NCBI RefSeq assembly: GCF_032884065.1
Contig: NW_027062688.1
Coordinates: 919,981-983,980 of the forward strand
Length of the DNA stretch: 64,000 nucleotides
Direction: 5' to 3'
Origin: Artemia franciscana
Lineage: Eukaryota; Arthropoda; Branchiopoda; Anostraca; Artemiidae
The position numbers were made by a program, and so were the translations under genes. The notes under the pieces were generated by a model, which was not told where the DNA came from, did no database searches, and saw nothing but the letters and a program-made list of their open reading frames with translations. Position 1 is the first letter of the stretch. The number at the start of each line of letters is the position of its first letter. Shown piece by piece: positions 10,343 through 22,850 of this stretch.

Positions 10343-12069
10343 ATTTTTACATGACTAGAGTCAATATGTCTCTTATTTGCTTCACCGCTAGCAAAGTATA
10401 ATAATAGCTGTCCAAGGGCTCATCCGAAAGATAACGTTTTTATATACATTCTATTTATATATTCGACTTGATCACGAGATCATAAAATGCCAAATAGCAC
10501 CCAAAAACGCATTTCGAGTGCTATTTCAGAAATGGAGGGGCTGAAAAGAGTGAAATAGGTATCATCATAATCTCTTTGGTAAAAGACCTAAAGCTAAGGC
10601 TCCAAATGCCCGGTCTTTTATGCTACCCCTGTAAGGCCACTCGAATGTTTTTCATATTATCTGCTACCTTACAAAACAAGCATGTAATTTTCTTTTATTT
10701 GTCAATGTTATAAATATAAAAGCATTCTTAATGGATTTTTTTTTCCCAGTAAAGTACAAATGACGCAATAGGATTTAGAATTTTTATGGTTCGGGGAGGG
10801 GGGAAGGGGACAGTAGCCAAATTCCTTTTTATATTAAATTTTTGTTCGTTTTAAGTTAGAATTGAATAATGTGTATAATTTTTATTATACACATAGTTGG
10901 TTGAACAAAGTGGCAGACAATCTCACTTCGCTGTGGCATGATCTCTTTTGTTTCTTAAAAAGGGAACTTGAAATTGTCATTTTCTTTCAAATGAGCAAGC
11001 ACTCTCTCTGAATTTATCATCACTCGCTCAACACAATCATCCATGTTGTTTAAGGGGGGGGGGGGGGGCTGTAATTTTGTTATATTGAATTTTCGAAATT
11101 GGTGTGTCCTTCATTACGTCCCAGGACCATTACCAGGGGGTTTCGTTTTCTTTATTGAAATTCCTTCAAATTTTTTTCTGCTATAAAATGTTTTTATGAA
11201 TCGTAATGTTTTTTTTAAGATCCAATTTAAATTTTTTGTCATTATGGGCTGTGATTTGCTCTATGGTGTTTCCGTGATTAGAGCAAATTCCTATAATAAT
11301 TCAAACTAGAAACGACCAAAAATTACCATGAAAGATTAAATGAAAGCCAAAACGCAAAGAAACTAAAATAAATGATGTTATCAAATATGACAATAATAAA
11401 CACTGATACAGAAGAACAAATAAATCTTAAAATGAGTAAAAATTATACATATTATTCAATTCTAACTTAAAACGAACAAAAATTTAATATAAAAAGGAAT
11501 TTGGTTACTGTCCCCTTCCTCCCTCCCTAACCATAAAAATCCTAAATCCTATTGCGTCATTGGTACTTTACTAAAAAAAAAATCCATTATGAATGCTTTT
11601 ATATTTATAACATTGAAAAATAAAAGAAAACTACATTGAAGTGAAATCTTGAATTGACGTCAATATGATAAAAGAACTCGGAATCGAACAATAAAACATC
11701 TCTATACGATGTTTCATTCGCCTCTGCTTGTTTTGTAAGGTAGCAGATAATATGAAAAACACTCGTGTGGCCTTACAGGGGTAGCATAAAAGAAAAGGCA
11801 TTTTGAGCCTTAGTGTTAGGGCTTTTACCAAAGAGATTATGATGATACCTATTTCACTCTTTTCAGCCCCCCCCATTTCTGAAATAGCACCCAAAGTGCG
11901 TTTTTGGGTGCCATTAGGCATTTTATGATCTCGTGATCAAGTCGAATTTATAGATAGAATGTATATAAAAAAAATAATCTTTCGAATGAGCCCTTAGACA
12001 GCTCTCTGTTATTATACTTTGCTAGCGGTGAAGCAAATAAGAGACATATCGACACTAGCCATGTAAAAA
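10343..12069. mobile_element. 1.7-kb foldback element with long inverted arms
   Basis: The left arm (10343-10880) and right arm (11430-12069) are inverted copies. Outer ends are TTTTTACATG-CTAG and its complement. Both share GACTTGATCACGAGATCATAAAATGCC (either orientation), AGAGATTATGATGATACC and AAAAGGAATTTGG in order. The right arm has about 80 bp (near 11635-11715) absent from the left. The 550-bp spacer (10881-11429) has no recognisable gene. No transposase is encoded, so it would be non-autonomous. Target duplications are not clear. Confidence 0.8.
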
Positions 12070-12330
12070 TAAGATTTCTTTTTTGGTTCAAGGTGTAGGG
12101 CTGTAATTCTCCCGTCAACCAATGGCATCCCAATAGTAAGTTTCAGGCTTAAGTCTGAATTTACAGGAGTATCTACAAAGTTCCTGTAAATTTGTTTTCA
12201 AAATAACTTTTTTATTATGAAAGTTAATCTGACCGTTCCTGGATTACCTGAAGAAGACAGTTCTTTCTCATAAAGCAAATTTTTAAAGATACATTTTAAA
12301 ACACTTCATTAGTATAGGTTGTGGTTAACT
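12070..12330. other. Spacer before minisatellite
   Basis: No gene seen. From about 12297 it contains the flank (CACTTCATTAGTATAGGTTG) that is duplicated inside the array at about 12962. Confidence 0.6.
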
Positions 12331-12339
12331 CTTTACATG

Positions 12340-14665
12340 GATGCGACAACCATGAAAGACTTCCGCATGTAATAATGCAGCTTATTTTGTGAAAGCTGAA
12401 GCCAAATTAAAAAAAAGAGGCAAATCTGAAACCGTACTGCAACCATGAAAGGCCTCTGCATGTAATAATGCAGCTTTTTTGTGAAAGCTGAAGCCAAATT
12501 AAAAAAAAGAGGCAAATCTGAAACCGTAATGCAACCATGAAAGACCTCCGTATGTAATAATGCAGCTTATTTTGTGAAAGCTGAAGCCAAATTAAAAAAG
12601 AGGCAAATCTGAAACCGTACTGCAACAATGAAAGACCTCCGTATGTAGTAATGCAGTTTTTTTTGTGAAAGCTGAAACCAAATTAAAAAAAAGAGGCAAA
12701 TCTGAAACCGTACTGCAACCATGAAAGGCCTCTACATGTAATAATGCAGCTTTGTTGTGAAAGCTGAAGCCAAATTAAAAAAAAGAGGCAAATCTGAAAC
12801 CGTACTGCAACCATGAAAGACCTCCGTATGTAGTAATGCAGTTTTTTTTTGTGAAAGCTGAAACCAAATTAAAAAAAAAAGAAGAGGCAAATCTGAAACC
12901 GTACTGCAACCATGAAAGGCCTCTGCATGTAATAATGCAGCTTTTTTTGTGCAGCTTTTTTAAAACACTTCATTAGTATAGGTTGTGGTTAACTCTTTAC
13001 ATGGATGCTGCAACCATGAAAGACTTCCGCATGTAATAATGCAGCTTATTTTGTGAAAGCTGAAGCCAAATTAAAAAAGAGGCAAATCTGAAACCGTACT
13101 GCAACCATGAAAGACCTCTGTATGTGGTAATGCAGTTTTTTTTGCGAAAGCTGAAGCCAAATTAAAAAAAAAGAGGCAAATCTGAAACCGTACTGCAACA
13201 ATGAAAGACCTCCGTATGTAGTAATGCAGTTTTTTTTGTGAAAGATGAAACCAAATTAAGAAAAAAGAGGCAAATCTGAAACCATACTGCAACCATGAAA
13301 GACCTCGGTATGTAGTAATGCAGTTTTTTTTTGTGAAAGGTGAAGCCAAATTAAAAAAAAGAGGCAAATCTGAAACCGTACTGCAACAATGAAAGACCTC
13401 CGCATGCAATAATGCAACTTTTTTGTGAAAGCTGAAACCAAATTAAAAAAAAGAGGCAAATCTGAAACCGTACTGCAACCATGAAAGGCCTCTGCATGTA
13501 ATAATGCAGCTTTTTTTGTGAAAGCTGAAGCCAAATTAAAAAAAGAGGCAAATCTGAAACCGTACTGCAACAATGAAAGACCTCCGCATGCAATAATGCA
13601 GCTTTTTTGTGAAAGCTGAAACCAAATTAAAAAAAAAAAAGAGGCAAATCTGAAACCGTACTGCAACCATGAAAGGCCTCTGCATGTAATAATGCAGTTT
13701 TTTTTGTAAAAGCTGAAGCCAAATTAAAAAAAGAGGCAAATCTGAAACCGTACTGCAACAATGAAAGACCTCCGCATGCAATAATGCAGTTTTTTTGTGA
13801 AAGCTGAAACCAAATTAAAAAAAAGAGGCAAATCTGAAACCGTACTGCAACCATGAAAGGCCTCTGCATGTAATAATGCAGCTTTTTTTGTGAAAGCTGA
13901 AGCCAAAAAAAAAGAGGCAAATCTGGAACCATACTGCAACCATGAAAGACCTCGGTATGTAGTAATGCAGTTTTTTTGTGAAAGCTGAAGCCAAATTAAA
14001 AAAAAAGAGGCAAATTTGAAACCGCACTGCAACAATGAAAGACCTCCGTATGTAGTAATGCAGTTTTTTTGTGAAAGCTGAAGCCAAATTAAAAAAAAGA
14101 GGCAAATCTGAAACCGTACTGCAACAATGAAAGACCTCCGCATGCAATAATGCAGCTTTTTTGTGAAAGCTGAAGCCAAATTTAAAAAAAAAGGCAAATC
14201 TGAAACCGTACTGCAACCATGAAAGACCTCCGTATGTAGTAATGTAGTTTTTTTGTGAAAGCTGAAGCCAAATTAAAAAAAAAGAGGCAAATCTGAAACC
14301 GTACTGCAACCATGAAAGACCTCCGCATGTAATAATGCAGCTTTTTTTGTGAAAGCTGAAGCCAAATTAAAAAAAAGAGGCAAATCTGAAACCATACTGC
14401 AACCATGAAAGACCTCCGTATGTAGTAATGCAGTCTTTTTTTGTGTGAAAGCTGAAGCCAAATAAAAAAAAAAGAGGCAAATCTGAAACCGTACTGCAAC
14501 CATGAAAGACCTCCGTATGTAGTAATGCAGTTTTTTTGTGGAAGCTGAAACCAAATTAAAAATAAAAGAGGTAAACCTGAAACCGTACTGCAACCACAAA
14601 AGACCTTCGTATGTAGTAATGCATTTTTTTTTTAGGAAGCTGGAGCCGAATTAAAAGAAAGAAGC
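12340..14665. repeat. 92-bp minisatellite, about 25 units
   Basis: Consecutive ACCGTACTGC motifs fall at 12431, 12523, 12614, 12707 and 12799, giving 91-93 bp spacing, and the pattern continues to about 14600. Each unit has ATGAAAGACCTCCGTATGTA (or GGCCTCTGCATG), AATGCAG, a T run, GTGAAAGCTGAAGCCAAATT, an A run and GAGGCAAATCTGAAACC. Two unit types alternate in the middle (13380-13870). Because 92 is not a multiple of three and stops are rare on the minus strand, overlapping minus-strand open frames up to 164 codons arise; they are by-products. Confidence 0.97.
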
Positions 14666-15704
14666 AAAAATACGTCGATCAAAATAAGGTACCGAACAGC
14701 CTAAGAAGGTTTAGCTTTTGGACCAAATTCCTATGAACGAAAATGCGTTCGTAAAAACGATCTGAAAAGGGAGTTGCGGACGAAAAGAGTACGTTTGCTT
14801 CAATTTAAACCGCTTCACCCTATTATCACAGATTCATTAGAAAATTGATTCCTCCCTCATGACTGCTTTGTGACACTCCTGTCTTCCCTCCAGGGGCGCA
14901 TCCAAGTAAGCAGGCCTTGGAGTCCATCTCCCCTTCAAAATTGTCTCGAATTTCCGGGCACTTTTTTTAAGAACAAAATCTAATAGCCTAAAAAAAAAAA
15001 AAAAAAAAATCCTGCATGCGGTCATGCCTCACCCTTCGACACTTATTATCAGTATAGTAATAAACTCAATCACTAAAAATTTAATGATTTCCCATAATCT
15101 TTATTGCGGAAGATCTCTGCAACATAAAAGAATCTGATTTAGTTCGCAATAACAGAATAGCTTAACACGAAACGCAACTTCTCATAAATAAGCCGATATA
15201 GGCTATGAGCCGTTAACGTTTATTGTCTATTGTTACAAAGAACTGACAAATCTCATGCAACTTTCGTAGTCATAATAGCATCCTGTAAAATTAATTCATA
15301 GCTAAGGGGTGAAAAGAAAGTGACATTGCAGCAAGATAAAAGACGCATAAAAAATATTAAAAAAAAATATTACAATGGAGGCTTAGGAATGTAAACAAAA
15401 GCATGATGTCGTTTGGTGTGCAAGAGGTTATACAAGACAGGTTTGTGATTGTAGTATTATTTTAAAGAATTTAGGTTGAAAGTGAAATTGGTAAAATTAC
15501 TTTTCTGTCTTTAAGAGGGAGGGTGGGAGGAAAGGTAAACTTACTATTTATTAATAAGAGTATTGATAGTCTTTATCTAAGTCACAGTACCGCCCTACTT
15601 AGTAGTTTGATTTACTCCAATTGAGGTATTAAGATAATGAGAATGGCGATTGCTGCAACCAAACGAAGAGAGAAACCAAGGCCTGTTCTAACAAAACTAG
15701 TAAT
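14666..15704. other. No recognised feature
   Basis: Includes an A run at 14991-15008. No exon, RNA gene or repeat shared with the window was recognised. Confidence 0.5.
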
Positions 15705-15705
15705 T

Positions 15706-15760
<55 letters not shown>

Positions 15761-15816
15761 ATATATATATATGGATATATATACCAATATATTATGTATA
15801 TATACAATATATATAT

Positions 15817-15848
<32 letters not shown>

Positions 15849-15877
15849 CATATATCAATATATTATATATGTATATT
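15705..15877. repeat. (AT)n-rich microsatellite
   Basis: AT dinucleotides with sparse C and G interruptions. The right edge runs straight into a truncated family 1 hairpin at 15878. Confidence 0.96.
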
Positions 15878-16085
15878 CTACTCCCCTCCGCAATCCCTCG
15901 CTCTTTACGCTAAAGTTTGACTCTTTGCCACAATTCTATTTTTTAAAACAATTAAAAGCTTTAGCGTAAAGAGCGAGGGATTGCGGAGGGGACAACCCAT
16001 TTCATATACGGAGTAATTTCTGTTCGTTTTAAGTTTTAATGTCGCTCCTTACTTTCAGCTAAAAAAATTGGTTTTTTTATTTAAT
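15878..16085. repeat. Family 1 hairpin, left arm truncated
   Basis: The left arm starts at CTCCCCTCCGCAATCCCTCG and meets the (AT)n array. The loop is near 15915-15960, and the right arm runs through GCGAGGGATTGCGGAGGGGA to the complete end TTTTTTTATTTAAT. Confidence 0.85.
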
Positions 16086-16900
16086 ATATATATAAACAGT
16101 ACTTGTCTTTTAAACAAAAAAGACACAAGAAGTGAAGTTAGATTAATCCTAATGAAATATACAAAAACATGAGGATAATTTAACACTACGGAAACAAAAC
16201 TACGGAAACCACGACAAGAATTACGCAAAACAGGCCGCGGAGATCGGATTGAATTAAATACCTAACCCCTAGCCTCCTTTATATATTAAATAATTAATTA
16301 AAATTATACATACGTCATAGTTTTTCTCATTCAAAATAAACAAATCATAACTGATCCCAGAGAAGCAAACTGGTTTCTGTCAGATCTTACACAGCACAAT
16401 TCTCGAGTGTTCCGCCTAACAGACAAGTACCAAAAAACTTTCAAGTGAAAAAAAAATTGCTATTAAAAGTTGATTCAGAAATGATGAATATTATTTCAAC
16501 CCATGTTCATAACAAAAGATTATTTCAAAACAAATCTACTGGCATTTTTCAAAAATGCAGAAACCTCCCACAAATGGCAGCAAATCGAAACGTACAACAT
16601 ACTAGAGGAATCGCCATATTAGAAAACCGTGTGTAGGAGAGTTAATGGTTCCCATCTTAAACAACAAGGAAAAGCACTTTTTATTTGGGAAGCAATGATT
16701 CATCATTCTTTTTATCTATCTTATTTTCTTCTTTTGTCTATCTTTTGTCACACTGATTTATCTTTCTTTTATTTCTATGTATTAACGACGCTCCTTGACA
16801 CTCTATCTCCTTTTAATGTACCTCCTTTCATTCTTCTTTTTTAATTCCAAGGGTGGAATGGTGAGACGGGACTTATTTGAAAGGGGATAGCAGTATCTTT
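16086..16900. other. No recognised feature
   Basis: AT-rich intronic sequence. Short open frames lack splice-bounded or family support. Confidence 0.5.
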
Positions 16901-16904
16901 TGTC

Positions 16905-17720
16905 TTTTCTCAGTAACTAAAGGGATTGAGCCACAGCAAAGTGGCGTTTTCTACCATTTTGTGCCTCAAACTTCAATTTCTGCACAAACAAGGTGAAAAT
17001 CCAAGATAATGGAAACCATAATAGACCTAATTACTTTTTCGAGGTCTAAAACCCCAAACAGGAAGTTTTGAGGTCCCTACAGCGAAAAATACCCGTAAGG
17101 CATGACACGTATGCCGCCAAGCCGCTTGTTTTTAACGAATCATCACTAGATGATGATATTATTTTGCCCATCAAGGATCAAAAACCCTGTAAATGAAAAT
17201 TGTAAGATAGCCATTCGATTTCCCATTTTTCCTCTTCCATATTATGCAATGTCATTCGGAGGGAATGTGGTTCTGTTTAGTTTTTTGTTAATAATAAAAT
17301 TAATATATTAAAAAAAACTTTCTTAAATAATAAAATTAATTGATTAAAATTAATAATAAAATTAATTAATTAATTGATGCTAATAATACAATTAATTAAT
17401 CATAAAATTATATATTTAATAAAATTATAAATTTATATTTAATATACTAAAATTATATTAAATAAAAATAAAATAAGGTCGTGCATGAATCATCATCATA
17501 TTATGACCTTTTCGAGTAACAAATGAGATGGTTCCACAGCAAAGCAGTGTTTACTACAATTTTATGTCATGTTCTGCCCATCCTCATCTGCCCAACCTCA
17601 TTTTCTGCCCATCGACGATCAAACAACCTGTAAATGAAAATTCCAAGATAGCCATTCAATTTTTCCAGGGTCCAAAACCCTCAGTTGGCAGCTTTCAACC
17701 CCCACCCCTAGCTTGTAAAA
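16905..17720 (+). repeat. Diverged direct repeats with an AT-rich centre
   Basis: CCACAGCAAAG(T/C)-G-GTTT and (G)TC-AAAACCC recur at about 16930-17060 and 17530-17700. AACC(C)TGTAAATGAAAATT, AAGATAGCCATTC recurs at about 17185 and 17630. Positions 17281-17480 are low-complexity AATTAAT sequence. Confidence 0.6.
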
Positions 17721-17899
17721 TGAAGGAAATCACTTTTTTACATGGTTTGTTGGTATTTCATTGTTTATTTTTAATTCTTTCTTTCCAGCATGCCCCGCCA
17801 GTAAGGCTAACAGGAAAGGACGCGTCCAAGATCTTTGTTCAGGGAAGTTTTACAGTTTAGAATAAAAAAAAAAACGCATCCCAAATTTGTTTATGTTCA

Positions 17900-18855
17900 T
17901 TTTTTGTTACGCTTTTAAGAGTTTGACAAAATTTTGAGGGGGATAAAATCCCGAACTCACCCCCTCCAACGATAGTCCTGCTAACACAATATTGCAAAAT
18001 GGCAGGGATGTTTAATGCCTTATTTATAAGTTACTGCCTCTCTTTTAGAGACACTCATAAATTAGTCTTAATGACTTAATTGTGAAGGTCCAAAAGGCTC
18101 CTTCTGGTGCGGAAGGACTGGGAAGCACAGTAATGGTACTTATGCAAATATAAAACAACCAGCAAATCACTTGCTCGAAATAAATTTGCATTTAATAAAT
18201 AGCCTTACCGAAAAAATGCCTTTGTTTTGAATTTTCATCATTTGAAATAAAACATCACCCATTCAACCATAAATTTCCCAATTCTACACCCTGAGAATGT
18301 AAACTCAGACATATTGAAATCATAATCACTAGGGGAAAGAGTATCCCTCTCCATCTGCTAATTACCTGATAATTTTTAATATAGTAAATTGGTCTAACTT
18401 AGAAGTTTAGTTTATAACCTTTATACTACAAACAAAACGAAAGTCTTCAAAATTCAGACAGTCTATTGTGTTAGGTTTATTGTGTTTCTCGGGATCTATT
18501 TCTTCGCTTACAGCCACATTAAGCTTGAATACCGTTAACTTTCAAGGAGAAGAAATTAGTGATTTTAAGGGTTGTGTCATTTTAGGTTTCCACAGAAGCT
18601 ATCCCGCGTTTCATCCCTCCTCCTGGTGACGTCCAAATACGGAAGTTCTCCCATATTCAAGGCTACTACTTAATAGGCTTCGAAAAAAGGTGACACCTAC
18701 CTATCTGCACGCAAGGTTGCCAGTTTTCTTGGAATTGATAGCCCAAAGTACAAAAACTATTGGCCAATTAGCCTGATTTTGATAAGGGAAATTTTTACTA
18801 AATTTTTTACCGTATCTTTACCGCTTGGATTACTACTTTTTTATATGGCACTTAC
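17900..18855. other. No recognised feature before the linker exon donor
   Basis: Intronic on the minus strand. GGTTGCCAGTTTTCTTGGAA at about 18715 resembles the GTTGCCA ends of repeats elsewhere but cannot be bounded. Confidence 0.4.
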
Positions 18856-18951
18856 CTTTTTTTTGCGGCTACTCCTTTAGCCTCAAGAATCCATATTGTC
18901 AGTGAATTATGAACACGTCTTACTTGCTCTTCGTCAGCATTTATTTTCAAG
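18856..18951 (-). CDS. raskol: SynGAP/DAB2IP-family RasGAP (raskol-like), PH-C2 linker exon
   Basis: Exon of 96 bp, preceded by a TTACAG acceptor and followed by a GTAAGT donor. It starts with one base finishing an Arg codon begun in the 45.4-kb exon, continues for 31 codons and leaves AG for the next exon. The peptide [12 protein letters not shown] then [17 protein letters not shown] matches the family pattern '(R)RxENSLKIWILEAKxxxxKK', which closes the PH helix and begins strand 1 of the C2 domain. It is far shorter than the flanking introns (about 26.5 kb upstream, 8.8 kb downstream). The run of eight A residues next to the donor encodes the KK pair. Splice phases at both ends, the strand and the order along the protein all agree with the other two exons, so this is one gene. 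Confidence 0.88.
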
Positions 18952-18959
18952 CTGTAACA

Positions 18960-21180
18960 CATAAAAAAACAATGTGTTAAAACGATAAAATACACGAGGA
19001 ATTATTCATCCTCAAAATATGAAAAAACACTTTTGAAATGAATCATTATTAAAGCATAACCACACATGGTCTCAAAAACAATGGTGGGGAATATCAAATA
19101 GAGCACTGGGGGGACGCTGGGGCATATCATGCCTTCAGAGGCACCCGTTGAGTAGCAAAAATCAATCACCGAGATTTTATTTTCAAACTATATTTTGCCT
19201 CCAATTCAAAGGTAGCCCAAACCAGGATCTCTGTTTATGCACTCGTGGCCTCATCTGGGCCTTTACTCTTCCCTGTTTATCCCACAAAAATGTATGGTAT
19301 GGGCTTTATAAAATATCATAAAGCAAAACCAATACAAAAAAAAATCAATACTTGATATTGTGCGCGATTTTTAGCCTACATAAACTATTTTTGAAGTTAA
19401 AACCTTCTAAGCCATAGGCACGCCAAGTTTAAATTGCGAAGACAGGAAAAATCGATAGTGGGGGATTTAATATGCTCTTTTCGATGATTATCAGGTGATC
19501 ACCGACACTTATTTTTTTAAGCCAAACCTACCCACTGTGGCCAGTGCCTCCATATTACCCGAGCTTTCATTCTTCTCTTTTTATACAGGAAAACTGTAAA
19601 GTATGTGTGCTGTGTTTTACTTAACTTCCAATTAGATATAAATTAAGACGGGTGGACAAAAAGAAATTGATTTTATTACAAAACATATGGCGGAATCAAA
19701 GTGGAACACATGGCGGAATCTCTACATAACGACCATGATGACTAAGCCATTTCTCATATCTGTGGATAGGCTTTGAGATTTCCTCCAAAGAGCATAGAAA
19801 ACTTGTTAAGAGTGAATACCGACGCTACCGTCCGATACAATTCAACGACACTATCTAGCATTTTGCAAATTTATTTTACCTTCAATTAGGGTCTTTGGGT
19901 TGGGAGAGGGGGAAGGTGTCCCCCTAGTGATTTGGAAAAAATATTACATAACTCGTTTCCCTGGACTATCCGGATATGGATCCCTCTTGCCCTTTCCCGA
20001 AAAAAAGTGCTGGAGCTACACCCCTGCCTTCAGCTGTAACACATTTCTTCATATACGCAATGAAATTAAAGGAAAGGTTATGGAAAAAGAATTACGTCAA
20101 ACCTAAGCCTATCAGCTAAAAGACTGCTAGCCTACTTTTCCTGCTGTCAAAAAAGTTAAAAAAAAAAAAAATGGCTGTCACACATCAAAAATGAAAGTGT
20201 GAACACACAAGACCTGAGACGATGGCTTTATTATAGCTTCACGCAGCTTAAGCAGGCGATTAGGTCTATGTTAGGTTTAACTCGGACTGGTTAACTTATG
20301 AGATGAGATTTCATTGAAAAAGCCCGCAGGCCATACGCCCACAGCTACAAACGAAGCCCGAAGAAGAAAATAAAGCTTCAAAAAATACAAACCAAGAAAA
20401 CAAAACCACAATAAGGTCAACATTTTTAACCGACAAGTGCCTACCATAACAAAATTCAATTCCTAAAATCTGAACAAACTATGCCCTCAAGCATAATACT
20501 CTACACTTAACCCCCTAAACGAAGAAACTTAGCAGACGCGTTCCTCTCCGACATTGCTCACTCCCAGAGACTCTTCCAAAACGTTCATTCCGCAACTTAG
20601 ACATCTCTTCACGCTCAAATACAAAATGAAAGAGATTCTCATTCACATATCCACGCATCCAGCTACAGTAGGGACCGGCTGCCAACCTAAGCTTTGCCCA
20701 AAATTTTCTTCTTTCCTAAATCAAAACTATCTCCCCTCACATACAACAAATTCTTCAAATCCTCTCTATTAAACCCAAATTTTAAACAATAAGGTTGACT
20801 ATCTTAGCTGGATCAACTTTGGTTTAAATTAGATAAGCTAGGCTTGGTTGAATTATTCACTCAAAACTCAGGGTCACGATTTGCTATGGGGCAAGGGGCA
20901 ACTGCCCCTTACAGACTCCGGCCTGCTCCACTCGCTCCCCAGCTGAAATGAAGTTTCTTCGAAAGTCTTGTTAAAACTAAGATAAGCCTGAATAATTCAA
21001 GCATCCAGAGAAACAGTCATGTTTTCTTTAGTATATCTTTACCTTTATGTTATATTATGACTCATTTTTCACTTTTCATTGTCATTTTCACTTTATTTGG
21101 GAATATCGGCTCCACCCTCACTCCCCCCACCATGATTTTGACAAAATTACACCACTAGTAAAACTGTATTTACATGTTAA
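18960..21180. other. No recognised feature (intron)
   Basis: No exon or bounded repeat recognised. A short tandem echo, ATGGCGGAATC, occurs at 19688 and 19712. Confidence 0.45.
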
Positions 21181-21186
21181 ACTTAA

Positions 21187-22848
21187 TCAAACAGTTCGTG
21201 CTAACGAACTGTAGTAAGGAGCGACCCGGCTCAATAGTTACCAAAACTCTAGAAAATGGAATTTTCATACCAATAGTTACAACAAAAGAATCGCATTTTA
21301 ATGCTGATTTTAAATATATAAGTTTCATCAAGTTTAGTCGTACCATTAGATTCAGCATATCAGAGAACTCTAATGCAGAAGTTTCAAGCTCTTATCTACA
21401 AAAATGTGGAATTTTGTATTTTTTTTTTGCCAGAAGGTAGATCATGGATGCGTGTTTATTTGTTTGTTTGTTTTTTGTTTTTTTCCCAGGGGTGACCGTA
21501 TTGACCCAGTGGTCCTAGAATCTTGCGAGAGGGCTCATTCTAACGGAAATGAAAAGTTAAGTTCTAGTGCCCTTTTTAAATGACCAAAAAATTTGAGGGC
21601 ACCTCTCGCACGCCAATTATTTTCCCAAAGTCACCGGATCAAAATTCTGAGATAGCCATTTTATTCAGCGTAGTCGAAAAACCTTATAACCATGTCTTTG
21701 GGGACGACTTACTTTCCCACAGTCCCCGTGGGAGGGTTACAAGTTACAAACTTTGACCAGTGCTTACATAAATTATAGTAATGGTTATTTCGAAGTGTAC
21801 AGACATTTTCAGGGAGAGTTTTTGGTTGGGGAGGGGGTTGAGAAGAGGGGGATATGTTGGGGGAACTTACCTTGGAGGAATTTGTCATGGGGGGAAGAAG
21901 ATTTCCATAAAGGGAGCGGAGGGTTTTCTAGCATTATTAAAAAAAAAAACAATGACAAAATAAATATGAAAAAGTTTTTTTCAACTGAAAGTAAGGAGCA
22001 GGATTAAAACTTAAAACGAAAAGAAATTATTACGCATACGATAGGCTCACCTCCTCCTACTACCTCGCTCTTTACGCTAAAGTATTTTTAGTAATTTCAA
22101 ATTGGGACAAATTGGGACAAAATCTAAGCTTTAGTGTAAAGAGCGAGGTACTGACAAAATCTAAGCTTTAGTGTAAAGAGCGAGGTACTGACGAGGGGTG
22201 AACCCCCTTATATACGTAATAAAAACATGAGAATATAGAAGTTTGTTACGTAAGCTAATTTGTAAGTTACGTATATCTTTTACTAATAAAAACATTCTTA
22301 AAAAATTAAAAGCTCTAGTTGCCTTTTTAAGTAACCAAAAAATCGGAGGGCAACTAGGCCTCCTCCCCCGCTCCTTTCTTTCTCAAAGTCATTCGATAAA
22401 ACTACGAGAAAGCCAATTAGCCAAAAAAAATAAATATGCAAATTCCGTTTTAGTTATTCATCTGCAGAGAGCCAAAATCAAAACATGCATTGATTCAAAA
22501 ACGTTCAGAAATTAAATATAAAAAAAACTAGTTTTTTTAACGGAAAGTAAGGAGCGACATTTAAACTTAAAACGAACAGAAATCACTTCGTATATGAAAG
22601 GGGCTGCTTCCTCATCAACGCCCCGCTCTTTACGCTAAAGTTGTTGATTGTTTTAGAAAGTAGAGTTAACTTTATAAAAAGTTAAACTTTATAAATAGTT
22701 AACTTTAAAAGAGTCAAACTTTAGCGTAAAGAGCGGGGCGTTGATGAGGAAGCAGCCCCTTTCATATACGAAGTAATTTCTGCTCGTTTTAAGTTTTAAT
22801 GTCGTTCCTTACTTTCCGTTAAAAATTCTTTTTTTTTTTACTTAATTC
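21187..22848 (+). mobile_element. Family 1 element, full asymmetric copy
   Basis: The left terminus is CAGTTCGT-C/GTAACGAACTG, a hairpin that folds on itself. The body (21187-22020) is followed by a second module (22030-22510) and a terminal long hairpin at 22518-22848 ending TTTTACTTAATT. The same modules occur in reverse order at 61743-63426, which defines the element at about 1.66 kb. It encodes no protein that I recognise. Confidence 0.8.
22518..22848. repeat. Long hairpin module of family 1
   Basis: Near-perfect inverted arms: AACGGAAAGTAAGGAGCGAC ... CGCTCTTTACGCTAAAG, then a loop, then CTTTAGCGTAAAGAGCG ... TTCCTTACTTTCCGTT. Confidence 0.9.
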
Positions 22849-22850
22849 AC

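Larger units (their letters stand above)
10010..18855 (-). other. Intron of the raskol-like RasGAP gene (8.8 kb)
   Basis: The interval lies between two phase-compatible exons of the same gene. It has a GTAAGT donor at its 18855 side and a ttcttttccag acceptor at its 10010 side. It contains an (AT)n array, a 1.7-kb foldback, the 92-bp minisatellite, a second (AT)n array and a family 1 hairpin, each listed separately. I see no other exon in it. An unrecognised alternative exon cannot be excluded. Confidence 0.8.

Noticed and set aside
12333..14599. Overlapping minus-strand open frames up to 164 codons with repeated SFxxxVRFQICLFF-like units
   Set aside because: They are by-products of a 92-bp tandem array with few stops. 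The unit length is not a multiple of three, so every frame rotates through the same peptides.
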